From Branchiostoma floridae (taxonomy: Eukaryota > Chordata > Leptocardii > Amphioxiformes > Branchiostomatidae), in NCBI RefSeq assembly GCF_000003815.2, contig NC_049982.1:30116653-30180652 (forward strand): a stretch of DNA of 64,000 nucleotides, given 5' to 3'. The notes beneath the pieces were generated by a model that was not told where the DNA came from, did not search any database, and saw only the letters and a list, made by a program, of their open reading frames with translations. The stretch's first letter is position 1. Every line of letters starts with the position of its first letter. Shown here one piece after another: positions 27,701-37,039 of the stretch. The translations under genes and the position numbers were made by a program.

Positions 27701-30700
27701 AGTCCCTTTCATGTTCATTGAACCATGTCCCACACTGATGACATCATTATATTTTAGTCCCGCCAATAGCCTTTCATAGCCTCCAGCAGTATACATTACA
27801 ATGAACAAAATTTATAGTTGACAGACAGCCAAATGTCCACATGAGCCACTTTAGATTCTCCTTGCTTTTCAGAAATTCACAACAGAACAAAAAAGACAAT
27901 GATGATTACCCTGAAATTCTAAACAGCTATAGATTTTTTTGAGACTTATAAAAAGGGGGAAGCTGGGGAAGAACTGAAACCAAGTTTAGTATATATGGCA
28001 AAATTAGCAGCTTGATACTACAATGACTGTGTAAACTTCCTCTTTTGTTATCAATGGTTGTGCCCAATATAGTAAGGGGTATCCCTTTCTTTTATTAGCA
28101 TACGTCTGGTATTATACAATTATGTTGGTGCCAAAACAATCTATATCAGGAACATATCAAATCTATCAGAACTTTTGCATGGTTCTTTTAACAATGCTCT
28201 GACTCGTACCTTTATTAGAAGAGTACAGCCAGACCAGAGTCCCCCCAAAAAGAGTTTCCACATGGAATGTTCCAGACTTCCTCAAACACAATATTGTGTT
28301 ACAGTAAGTAATTGGAGTATCCCTTAGTGAGAAAGGAGTTGGTGCTTCCATCAGGTACAATCAAAATTCACTTAATCCTGGTACCACTACCTATATAGCC
28401 CCTTGACCTCCAGGTACAATGTAGTTTGGGGGGACATCTACAAGGTAGCATAAAGATAGAATTGGCTGCCTAAAACCTCATATTTCTCTTAAATTATGTA
28501 ATACTTAGTCTATACTTTATTTATGAAATATTTACTTAACATGATAAAAATTAACAAAATTACAGTAAAGAATGTTCTAATCCTTCAATACAATTTGATG
28601 TTTTCATTAATTCTTTTGCAGAAAAATTGTATTCTAAACTCAAGGCATCTGATGTAGAATCTTTCTACAATGGGTCCAAAAGAGCAAATCTTATGTCGAA
28701 TTGTTATCTTTATGCTGGTACTGCTGCAATTCATTTCTTGCCAAGGCCTTACTGTGAAAGGTAAGAACAATTAGCTACAGTATTTTTTCTGTGTTGTATC
28801 ATAAAACTGTCATATAACAATATCTAATTCAAAATGTGTACTATTTACTGTTTAGTTTATAATGAAGGAAATTATTTTAAGTTACACTTGAAGTTATTTA
28901 CCCTCAATTGATATTATTGGCCTAAAAGAAAACTTGCAATATATTGATAGCAATTACAATGAGGCCATGATTGTAAAAATAACTTTAACCAGGAAGTGTG
29001 TTTTTAAAGCACTTCTGCTTTCAGTTTCAGCAGTGTTCTCTATAAATGCCATATTAGGGTACACAGAGACTGAGGTCTGACTAAATAGTGAAATGTACCA
29101 AAAATAATTGAAATATACAGCAACTGCACTCAAAATCGACATTAAGTTAATACAAAGAAGACCGCACCAATCACACTTCTTGGTGATCCCTATATTATGT
29201 AGGTAAGTTTTCCCAAGGTTGATAGAGCTAAAAGAAAAGATTATAAAAACTGTAACACTGGCGCCTCCAACACATCACAGTACTGTACAATTTGTACAGT
29301 ATGTACATGTAACTATGTATATTAACAAGCACTTAGACAAGGGGGTGATTAGGCAGGGACAAGACAGAACAATTTTTGCGGTGGTTTCGAGATCGAGGCA
29401 AAGTGGTCACAAAAAGCACCTAACATTGAATCTGTATTTTACAGTTACTGTATCCTTTTTTTCCGTTCTTTCAGCAACACAATGCACAACAATAAACACC
29501 ACAGTTGACTGTGCAGAGAAAGGATTCATCGAAGTCCCAACCAACATACCTCCAAACACGACAAGCCTGGACCTAAGCTCAAACAACATACAACGATTGA
29601 ACAACTACTCCTTTTCTACCCTAGTTTTCTTGATATCCCTGGACCTGAGTTCCAACAACATGGTCACCATTGAACCAGCTGCATTCTACAATCTTTCCGA
29701 ACTGGCAGAATTATCGTTGTCTCACAACAAACTCTCTACGCTTCCATCTACCACATTCGAACCTCTGAAGTCACTGGCAACTCTTTCTATGTATGATAAC
29801 GATTTTTCTGACGTACTAGGTTTAGACGGGATATGGGAGGGGTTACGCCTAACAAAACTTGATTTGAGTAGGAACAAAATAACGGAAGCAAAGTTTTCAA
29901 AAGCGTTTTCTGAAATGTCCTCACTGAAATCATTAGACTTATCCTTGAATAGGATCTGTGTACTTAAAATTTCTGATATTGAGCCCCTTGCTATGCATAG
30001 ATTTCAGTTTCTGGAGTTATCGGCAAATCCTCTAACTTTCATAGAGCCCGGATTCTTTTCACAATTCAGTAGTATAGAATATCTCGGTCTTTTGATAACG
30101 GGTTCGAATGTTTCGATCCTACAAAATGCATTTTCAGGGCCGAATACTGTCAAAGTGACCGAATTAGACCTAGGAATTGCAAACTTCCCTACCATAAATG
30201 ACAACGCCTTTCAGTTTCTCCAAAACGCATCTCTGAAAAACCTTGTCTTGGGATGGGGAGGTATCAACGAAATACAAGACTGGGCCTTTCACAGATTAGA
30301 AGACCTCGAAATTCTTGATCTCCAAACCAATCGGATCGAAAAAGCGTCTCCACAAGCATTTGGAGGGTTAAATAATCTACTTCAACTAAATTTGGCAGAA
30401 AATGATCTGAAACAGGTTCCTTTTAAGTCCCCTAGTGTCGTATTCCCAGCTCTGATAGAATTACACCTCGAAGACAACAAAATAAAAACTATTGCGCAGG
30501 AAAACTTTGTCAGCATTCCAAACTTGCAACTAATCAAACTGGATAATAACATGGTAACAAATATACCAGCAAATGTTTTCCAAGGACTTAAGAATCTAAA
30601 CACGCTAACGCTACAAAACAATAAAATAAGTCTTCTTTCAAACCAGAGTTTTGTGGGCTTGGAAAATGTGACTTGGATGGACTTGTCTATGAACAAACTC

Positions 30701-33700
30701 ACTGTACTTCCAGATGGTGTCCTATCTCCACTAAAAAGCCTGGAAAAGCTTGACTTATCTGAAAATTACCTGTCTCCTGAAAAAGAGGATTTCAATGGCC
30801 TAAAAAAGATCAAACGACTAAATTTACATCAAAATGATGTCATTCTTAGGTTGGAGACATTCAAGCTAGTTCCAAGTCTGGAAGATCTTACGCTGTCTGA
30901 AAACAACCTTTTCAAGAAAATTGAGCAGTGCTGGTTTGAAAATTTCCAATGCAAGCCTTTTGCAACTCTACGGAATCTAGTTACACTTGACATAAGTAAC
31001 AACCTCATGTTTGGGGCAAGTCTTATGCGAGAATTCTTTGAAGGCTTGGTGTCTTTACAGAATTTGCGTATGCTACGCACTGGAGATGTTTGGAGGTGGT
31101 TTGAGAACACAACTATTCTGTATAGTATGCCCAACCTGGAAACGCTAAATATGAGAGAATGTAAGATACAGTATATCCCTCACAATGCATTCAGCATACA
31201 TTATTACTTACGGTATGTGGACTTCAGTGAAAATGCCATTGCATATCTTCCCAACAACTTATTCCTGAATGTCCGGTCTCTCAAATATCTGTATGTAGAA
31301 GCAAATGCCATTTCATTCTTGAACGAGTCTAGCTTTGCACCTGTCTTGACAACTCTTGTGAGTTTTGGCTTAGACCTTAGTGAAAACCCTTTCTTCTGTG
31401 ATTGTGGGATAACTTGGTTCGTTAGCTGGGCTGAAGCGAACCCCTCAAAAGTTATGCTTTGGGGAAAAGATGGGCTCTATGTGTGCAACACTCCTGCATC
31501 TTTGCACAGCAGAGAATTACGGACTTTCCACCCGGACTGTGATTCTCACTTGAACTTCTACGTGTGCGTGGTCACAACTTTTCTCCTGACTCTGTACATG
31601 TTCACGGCGTTCGTTGCGACCCAGTACGGCCTGTACGTGTGTTACCTCTGGTATCGCCTTGGTGCCTGGTTCAGGGGTTACGAAGAAATTATGGACGGGG
31701 AGGCACAGCAGTTTGAATACGACGCATTTGTGGCGTATAGTAGTAACGACAGGAGATGGGTGTCGCGAGTGCTACGGCCACAGCTTGAAGACTGTCCTCC
31801 GCACTACCGACTCTGCTTTGGCGAACGAGACTTTCGCCCGGGGGTGCCAATAACGGAAAACATCGGCTGCGCCGTCCGGGCAAGCCGGAAGACCATCTGC
31901 CTGATCACGAAGAGCTTCGTAAGAAGCAACTGGTGTAACTACGAAATGCGAGCGTCGGAGGGACGCTACCATCTCTTTGACCCGCGTCGGGTTAACCTGA
32001 TTCTCGTATTCCTGGAGGAAATACCGGAACGCGACATGGAACGCCACAAACACTTGCAAGATGTTGTAAAGAGAGACACTTACATTAAGTGGCCAAGGAA
32101 TGAGAGGGGAAGGCCACTATTCTGGGCTAGACTGAGAGAAGCTCTAGGACAACCTTTGCCCGCCAATCAAGCTAGAAACTGGGACATTTTTGAGGACAGT
32201 GTATAGATTATTTATAGTTTATGACAGGATACAAATCATATACAATCTACCAACCCCATGAAGCTTTTTGAACTCTCTTAAAATGTTCACAACTGGATAA
32301 TCAACCCCTGCAGTTCCAAACAAGCTGCTAGGTCTCCAATAGCTAGTCATTCTCTGCTATAGCCCTTGCTGATCAGTATAACTACATGTAAGTAACTATT
32401 TTATATAATCAGTGTCACTGCAATAGTTTTTCCTGCTTGTAAACATGGAGGCATTTTGGATTTGTGAATCTAACTCTGTACACTTGTCAAGTCTTGAAAA
32501 CAAAAAACACATTCTCATGCAAATTATTACATAACCACTAGACGAAATGTAATCAGTAATCAGTTGGTACATGATTTATGCTTGTTTGTTTTGGTGTGCA
32601 TTCACACTTCACAGTTATGGGAATATTGCAGTGTGGGAGTCTGACAGGATGTGGAAATGGTGACACTAATTATAGGAAACGTGGAGCATTGGAAGTGACA
32701 TCAGTTTTGGCATGTCCAGGGTTGTACATGTAGCCTGAGCACCTGTCCTTCAGTCCTTTGAAGGAATTTTGCAGCTGGAGACTGAAAAAAGTTTTCCCCA
32801 TTCTGTCCCCTGGGACAGACAAAAATTGATATGTACATTGTAAAGATATACAAAAACTGAAACCCATGACATTGTGTTCTTCTTCACCAAAACAGATGCC
32901 ATTGAACATCTTGGTCTACAAGCAAAATTTGCACCTCAAAATTCAGGAAATAGTGTTTCAGAGGGTCTTGATTTAAAAATTTTCTGGGACCCAGACCCCC
33001 TAGAAATGACGCACCATGCCTTTGGTGCTCGATAGGATTCCCATTCAAAATCAAGGGGAATGAAAATGATTTCAGGCTGGCTACAACCCTGGGCATGTCC
33101 AGAGGTTGTCATCAATATATCAGAAGCAGTGTTGCCTTAATAAAAAAAAATTACTATCAGACTATCAGTGATGTTCTGCTGATATTGTATCTGGCTCTTG
33201 ATTATCAATAATTGTTTTACTTGTTAATTGTTTCTAACCTCTGAGTCTGTGAGCCATCTCCTCCCCTGCTGGTAACAGTTCATACACTGGTTGCTTCTCT
33301 GGAAGAAATAGTACATTGTATTTGCTGTGATTTCTTACTAATTATGCATAATGATAAATTTATTACTTTGCATTAAATGTACTAAACAAAAAGTAGAATG
33401 TGAAAGCATATACCTTTCGTTTATATCATATATCAAACTATATGTACTATTAGGATAAAATATAGAGGGAGCATAGCATAGACAATATACATGAACAGTA
33501 CACAGGGCTCGAAATTCATTTTTGAGATTAGGTGCACTGGTGCACCCAGCTTAAAAAATTGGGTGCACCAAAAATTGTTTGGGTGCACCACTTGAATTTA
33601 AGTAGAATGTCAGAAAAACCTAATAACAAAACATAGTTACATGCTATCAAATTCTTAAACAAGTACCATGACAGACATTTTTATCATGTTTCTAACTCTT

Positions 33701-36700
33701 CGATGTCAAGAATATGATGTATACTAGTACACTTTGATATCTTTACATACATAAACCCAAGAAAATATTTGGAAAATAATTGGGTGCACCCCAATTTTGG
33801 GTGCACCTGGGTGCACATGCACCCAGTATTTCGAGCCCTGGTACATGATTGTATGTTACTGACATTTGTAACACTGAAGTCAACATACTTAAGGTTCTCT
33901 TCTTTATGTACAGTCTTTGGATCAGCACATGTAGTCTCCACCATGCCATACACAGCCCTGTAACACAGAAGAAAATGTTTTTTGAAATCATTAATGCTAA
34001 CTTTTGGATACCAATTCAGTATCATTTTCCTATGCATGAACAAACCCAAGTCCTAGAACTCTGCTTGGTTTGTACTCTGCTAATCTTCCATCCCATTTCT
34101 AATATTGTGGGCATTCCAACTAACCAGCTGTCAATCAGATAACAGGCCTTTCTTCTGTCCAAGCATATGCAAAATAACCCTGCTCATTAAGTTTCATAAG
34201 CAAGATAACAGCATAATTATATACGTCTACTAGACGTTTGACAGTGGCCCATTTTGTGTCAAAACTTGTCAACCAGGTACATATGTACATGAACACTGTG
34301 TCAGATTTTAGATCTGTCGGATCTGTGGGTAGAGGGCATGCACGCAACCATTGCATCACCAAATGCTGGCCAGACATACTACATGTACTACGAAGAAACC
34401 ATTATTCACTGGGGCAATTGTCAACCCAAAAAGGTTCTGGGACTATTTTTTGCATACCTTATCTTTAGATTCCCCTGAAGATTAGAACTTTACTGTACAT
34501 TTTTATGTATTCTATAAACTAAAGATAATGTTTTAAGGTGACTTAAGCTATACCTGTGTTCCCTTCTTTGCCTTCTACAATATCCTTTGTGGACTGTAGA
34601 AACTGCTCCTGAGTGATAGCCTGGGCTTTTGCTTTTAACATGGGCTCTGGTACCAACAACTGCTTGTCACTAAAAACAAACAAACATTCTGGTTAAATAA
34701 ACAGACATTTCAATTTTTTTCTACTTTCACTGTTGTGACTCTATCAATGTCAAAGTTTGACTTATTGGACAGCTACATCATGCATACAACTAAAAAAAGT
34801 TTTGCATTCAGCCTATTCACTTCACAAATGGCAATGATAATGGTATACTCTTCATTCCCTTAGAAGTTACAAGTGCACATTCAAATGCACTTGAAGTGCC
34901 CTCTGGCAGAACATACAGAAACTGCACTGTTCCCTCTGGCAGAAACACACTGACACACACATAAAAAAAACCTTCACACACGCACCAAACAGAGTGGACT
35001 AATAGAGCAGAAGTGAAAGCCTATTCATGCTAAGATTCTACACTGAGTGTTTCAAAATTTCAAACAAATACAGCAAAATGATACAGATAAAAGGGATAGA
35101 CAAAAGTAGCCTAAAACAATCTTTGTCCAAGAAAGACTGAGAGTTCAAAACTTACCCTTCAGTTAGTAGTTCCTCCTTTGCATTCAGCATGCCCACCAAT
35201 AGGGCTGGGGCAGAACTCAGGAATGTACCATCTGGAGGGGGGTCCGTTAAAATGCCTGGTGCCGCCTCATATGTCTTCAGTTTCTCAGCCAAAACACCTC
35301 CAATCTGAATGTGAAGAAAACAGTATGAGTCTACGAAGAAGAAAGAGTGTGACTGTTTTAATATGATTTATCTTAGTCATAAACTGTCATACTTTTTCAT
35401 CCACATGTAGAAACTGAGAGGGGCAAGTAAGAACAGAAAGAAACAAACATGCCGACACCCGGGATCGAACCCGGGGCGGCAGATTACAAATCATGACCAC
35501 TATCGCTGTCGCCACAAAAGCTCAGAGCTCTTGGGCAAGGACGATAGGCGTTACTTGAACACCACTGTTACACTCATAAACCGTCATCCTTTTACATTTT
35601 CTAGCCTAACAAAGTAGTGCTCTGTTTATCCTTACTCGAATGCATTCATAATATGACCAGCCCCTCCAACTCTGTCCTGCTACTTGCTACATTATGCAAT
35701 GGAACACCACTTCTCTACCATCTGTAACCATGGTAACAGCTACTTGAGCAAGGTCATTGACCTTATCATTTGTTTGAAGAAGAAGAGGAAAAACAATATG
35801 TTTCCCTTCCGTACGCGTGAAGGGAAACATGAAATTATTTTGGTCCCAACTCACCCCTTCCAACTTGGTCGCCTGTTTGACAGACTTGACAGGTTTCTCC
35901 TCCAGCTCCAGCGAGACGATGGCGCGTGATGTCCACTCCGCCGCAGACTTCAGGTAATGCGCCCTCCGCTGGTTTCGCTCGTGGTGGATCAGTCCGCGGA
36001 TAAACTTGTACCGCTAATGTATAAAACACGACAATAAAAATTTTGCTCTCTGTTAGAGTTCTATAATCAGGCCTTAGACTGGAGTTATATCTTTGTACTC
36101 TGAAAAGTAATAATCAACTCCTTTATATATTATAACTGCTAATTGGCTGATATTGTATGCTGACAAATGATGACAGTAACAAACCATTTGTTGTCTTAAT
36201 CAAAAAGAGAATGGTGTTTTACATATACAAATGGAATTTTTAGATGGAATACCCCAGGTCTGCTATATACAAATTAAGGGTTAATGATGTATATACTGTC
36301 ATAACGCCTGGTCCTTTGCTACTAGTACCTGCTCACTGAATAAAACCACCCAGTGAGCAGTGATCGGTCCAATCCCGAGTGCCAGCATGTTGTTTCTTTC
36401 TGTTCTACTCACCCCTGTGGTTGTTCCACTGCTAAAACTTTCTCAGAATTCATAATAATTATCCTTGATAAGTTCTCCCTCGTAGTATTTATGTACAGCA
36501 TGTATATTTGTTGTTGTTAACGTTGTTGCTGTCCGTGTTAAATGTCTATCATATCGCTAGACGTGGTCACTTGGTTGGGATAACCGTAACCCTACCCCCT
36601 CATGGTTATATCGTATGCAGATTTCAGCTTGAATGACATTTTTTTATCATGCCCAGGCCTGCCCAAAGAGATAATTTTTGTTTTCAAAACTTCCGCTACC

Positions 36701-36886
36701 CATCTGGCCTTTCCAGTCCAAAAACTCTCGATATTATGGCAGTTAAAGCACTTGAAATACTTTCTACATGTACCTGTGCATAGTCTTGTAATAAAACATT
36801 CAACATTCTGACCTAATATCTTTGAAAAATGAAGAATAATGTCGATTTACCAAATCTGGATATTTTTTCCTTCCCGCGTCCGCCAT
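15708..36886 (-). CDS. MUS81-like ERCC4 structure-specific endonuclease with acidic tail and CUE-like C-terminus
   Basis: MUS81 cuts branched DNA at stalled forks and recombination intermediates. Twelve exons join in phase: 36851-36886, 35855-36013, 35156-35304, 34554-34669, 33889-33957, 33239-33298, 23777-23924, 19346-19403, 19009-19141, 18135-18340, 17203-17312, 15708 to about 16929; about 820 aa. Order: N-terminal helix-hairpin-helix (KQATKLEGIGGVLAEKL, about 55-80); winged helix (WWRLHVLIQRLYI..PVYELLPAGEEMAHRL, 155-197); ERCC4 nuclease (247-410) with LLVDIRE, GDYSWV and VERKRADDL all intact. The ERCC4 part ends at FLATVTAELHQR, where MUS81 continues into its second HhH. Here about 350 acidic Ser-rich residues follow, with two copies of SLLDDSQET(K/R)xSDDD, and then a CUE-like segment (VKAVLPQCEDGIVLTMLQNN..VEAVVSALLDL). 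The start MADAGRKK is an exon beside a CCAAT promoter. The last acceptor is ambiguous between tandem CTAG/CAAG copies. The symbol is left blank because the tail differs from MUS81. Confidence 0.85.
17530..18110. mobile_element. Long-hairpin inverted-repeat element with internal tandem duplication
   Basis: The arms at about 17610-17700 and 18010-18110 are inverted: tgacacatttaacacggtca and aaggaaaatcaacaacatg pair with tgttaaatgtgtca and tgttgattttcctt. Between them a unit of about 145 bp starting ACAGAAAAAGATTTAAAGC occurs twice in tandem, at about 17720 and 17866. It is non-coding and lies in a MUS81-like intron, ending 25 bp or so from exon 18135-18340. Confidence 0.8.
18413..18535. mobile_element. 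Partial copy of the ATTACTGTAAAT MITE
   Basis: ACAGTAATGCATTCAAGTTC at the left end and internal GCAGTGGTTTAAGTTCAC match the element at 13039-13256 in opposite orientation. The other end is not evident. Confidence 0.6.
18833..19003 (-). pseudogene. Two partial copies of the MUS81-like catalytic exon in the following intron
   Basis: The 3' half of exon 19009-19141, which encodes LPVLVERKRA and its donor, is repeated twice downstream at about 18833-18910 and 18927-18996. Each copy keeps the VERKRA codons and a usable donor (GTGAAG and GTGAGT, versus GTGAGG in the true exon). The copies lack the complete 5' half. The middle one has TACAG just before it, which could act as a weak acceptor. Confidence 0.85.
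20608..22556 (+). CDS. Membrane-anchored protein with Gly/Asn motif and helical-repeat-like cytoplasmic region
   Basis: I do not recognise a named family. Two exons join in phase 0 at strong sites: 20608-20709 (donor CAG/GTAAGT) and 21411-22556 (acceptor CTTTTAG), about 415 aa. Residues 9-31 form one hydrophobic segment (FGLVLLLVIFCFISGCVAIF), either a signal anchor or an N-terminal TM helix. Next comes a short polar stretch with SIQGDGNITFSAGSGSNVHV, then a basic Ser/Lys region. The final 290 residues are alpha-helical in character, with repeated Ala/Leu patterns (SLRHAASLNAIYGGDVARAN; KMAKACLQYRQGSYHQAYVL) like TPR arrays. The gene lies wholly in the MUS81-like intron 19404-23776 on the opposite strand. 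The Gly/Asn motif invites comparison with amyloid signalling motifs, but that is inference. Confidence 0.72.
22557..23776. other. Intronic spacer, no gene seen
   Basis: This AT-rich DNA lies between the nested gene's stop and a MUS81-like exon. A tandem pair of about 43 bp occurs at 22838-22926 (both copies end AAAAAGTTGCATACAAAT). A short AAGTCA run occurs at 23107-23127. No exon-like ORF is supported. Confidence 0.6.
24085..27398 (+). mobile_element. 3.3 kb non-coding repeat element, copy A
   Basis: The right boundary is at ..GGCCTTTCTAG (27398), fixed by the copy at 61311. The left boundary is approximate. Inside are three tandem modules of about 145 bp (24300-24840), each with ACCCTGGTATTACAACCGAA, GCTGAAATTTG and a GACCAAAAAAGGACACTTTT core. 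Two larger related modules of about 610-720 bp follow (24820-25436 and 25437-26160), each carrying TTAATATTCATAAGCGG and ATAATCG.AGCAGTCACTTA. ATATTTCAGCCATACC near 24085 is mirrored near 27361. ORFs here are repeat artefacts and no transposase is seen. It lies in the MUS81-like intron. Confidence 0.85.
27399..28669. other. Intronic spacer upstream of the Toll-like receptor, no gene seen
   Basis: AT-rich sequence without exon-like ORFs. It holds the 5' flank of the receptor gene on the plus strand and the middle of a MUS81-like intron on the minus strand. I see no TATA box I would defend. Confidence 0.5.
28670..32206 (+). CDS. Toll-like receptor (LRR-TM-TIR)
   Basis: A cell-surface or endosomal pattern-recognition receptor that signals through a cytoplasmic TIR domain. 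Exon 1 (28670-28760) encodes a signal peptide (IVIFMLVLLQFISCQG). Exon 2 (29475-32206) begins after TTTCTTTCAG in matching phase and holds everything else, about 940 aa in all. The ectodomain is an uninterrupted LRR array from about residue 50 to 660 (repeats like LDLSSNNI, LKSLDLSLNRI). One C-terminal Cys cap follows (NPFFCDCGITWFVSWAE), so it is the single-cysteine-cluster, vertebrate-type architecture. A TM helix (VCVVTTFLLTLYMFTAFVA) lies near 725-745. The TIR domain (about 775-915) has box 1 YDAFVAYSS, the BB-loop RDFRPGVPITENI with its proline, and a box 3-like FWARL. The open frame extends upstream to 29219, but that part is intron. It is nested antisense in the MUS81-like gene. The ligand and TLR subtype cannot be read from sequence. 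Confidence 0.95.
32207..33238. other. Intronic spacer with receptor 3' UTR and an old repeat
   Basis: It contains the presumed 3' UTR of the Toll-like receptor. A repeat-like block at about 32900-33100 (GACCCAGACCCCCTAGAAATG, CAAAATCAAGGGGAATGAAA) resembles dispersed non-coding elements. No further exon is supported. Confidence 0.45.
33503..33840. mobile_element. CAGGGCTCGAAAT family element, copy 3
   Basis: Ends CAGGGCTCGAAATTC and GTATTTCGAGCCCTG. The interior is nearly the same as the copy at 6851-7201. It lies between two MUS81-like exons, its right end about 50 bp from exon 33889-33957. Confidence 0.85.
35408..35577 (-). repeat. tRNA-derived SINE, copy 3
   Basis: Same family as 7541-7983: the minus strand has GTGGCGACAGCGATAGTGGT and GGTTCGATCCCGGGTG. 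It lies in a MUS81-like intron. A short opposite-oriented piece (GTTGTTTCTTTCTGTTCTAC) is at about 36361-36430. Confidence 0.85.
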
Positions 36887-37039
36887 CTTCCCGCGCAAAG
36901 AATAGCGGGAGCTCGATAAACATCATACCAATCAGAGTCCTCTTTACAACAGGACTAACCAATCACAAAGCATTTGTTAAAATCATCTCATTGAGGTTAA
37001 AGGTTAGATTTGTTGTAGCGGATAGATGTGAATGTTGAC
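36887..37039. promoter_or_regulatory. 153-bp bidirectional promoter of the MUS81-like and PNKP-like genes
   Basis: The start codons at 36886 (minus) and 37040 (plus) are only 153 bp apart. The gap holds CCAAT boxes at 36928-36932 and 36959-36963 (both CCAATCA, NF-Y type). An E2F-like TTCCCGCGC lies at 36888-36896, and another TTCCCGCG is in the first minus-strand exon at 36871-36878. GAAGATGGCGGAC around the minus-strand start is YY1-like. CCAAT plus E2F is the usual signature of S-phase-regulated repair genes. That they are co-expressed is inference. Confidence 0.75.

Noticed and set aside
29219-29474. Upstream extension of the Toll-like receptor frame (first 85 codons)
   Set aside because: It has no signal peptide and is followed by a strong acceptor. 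The exon at 28670-28760 supplies a signal peptide in matching phase.
33889-33957. Reading this MUS81-like exon as AVYGMVETTCADPKTVHKEE
   Set aside because: That frame does not match the phase of either neighbouring exon. The WWRLHVLIQRLYIKK frame does and fits the winged helix.
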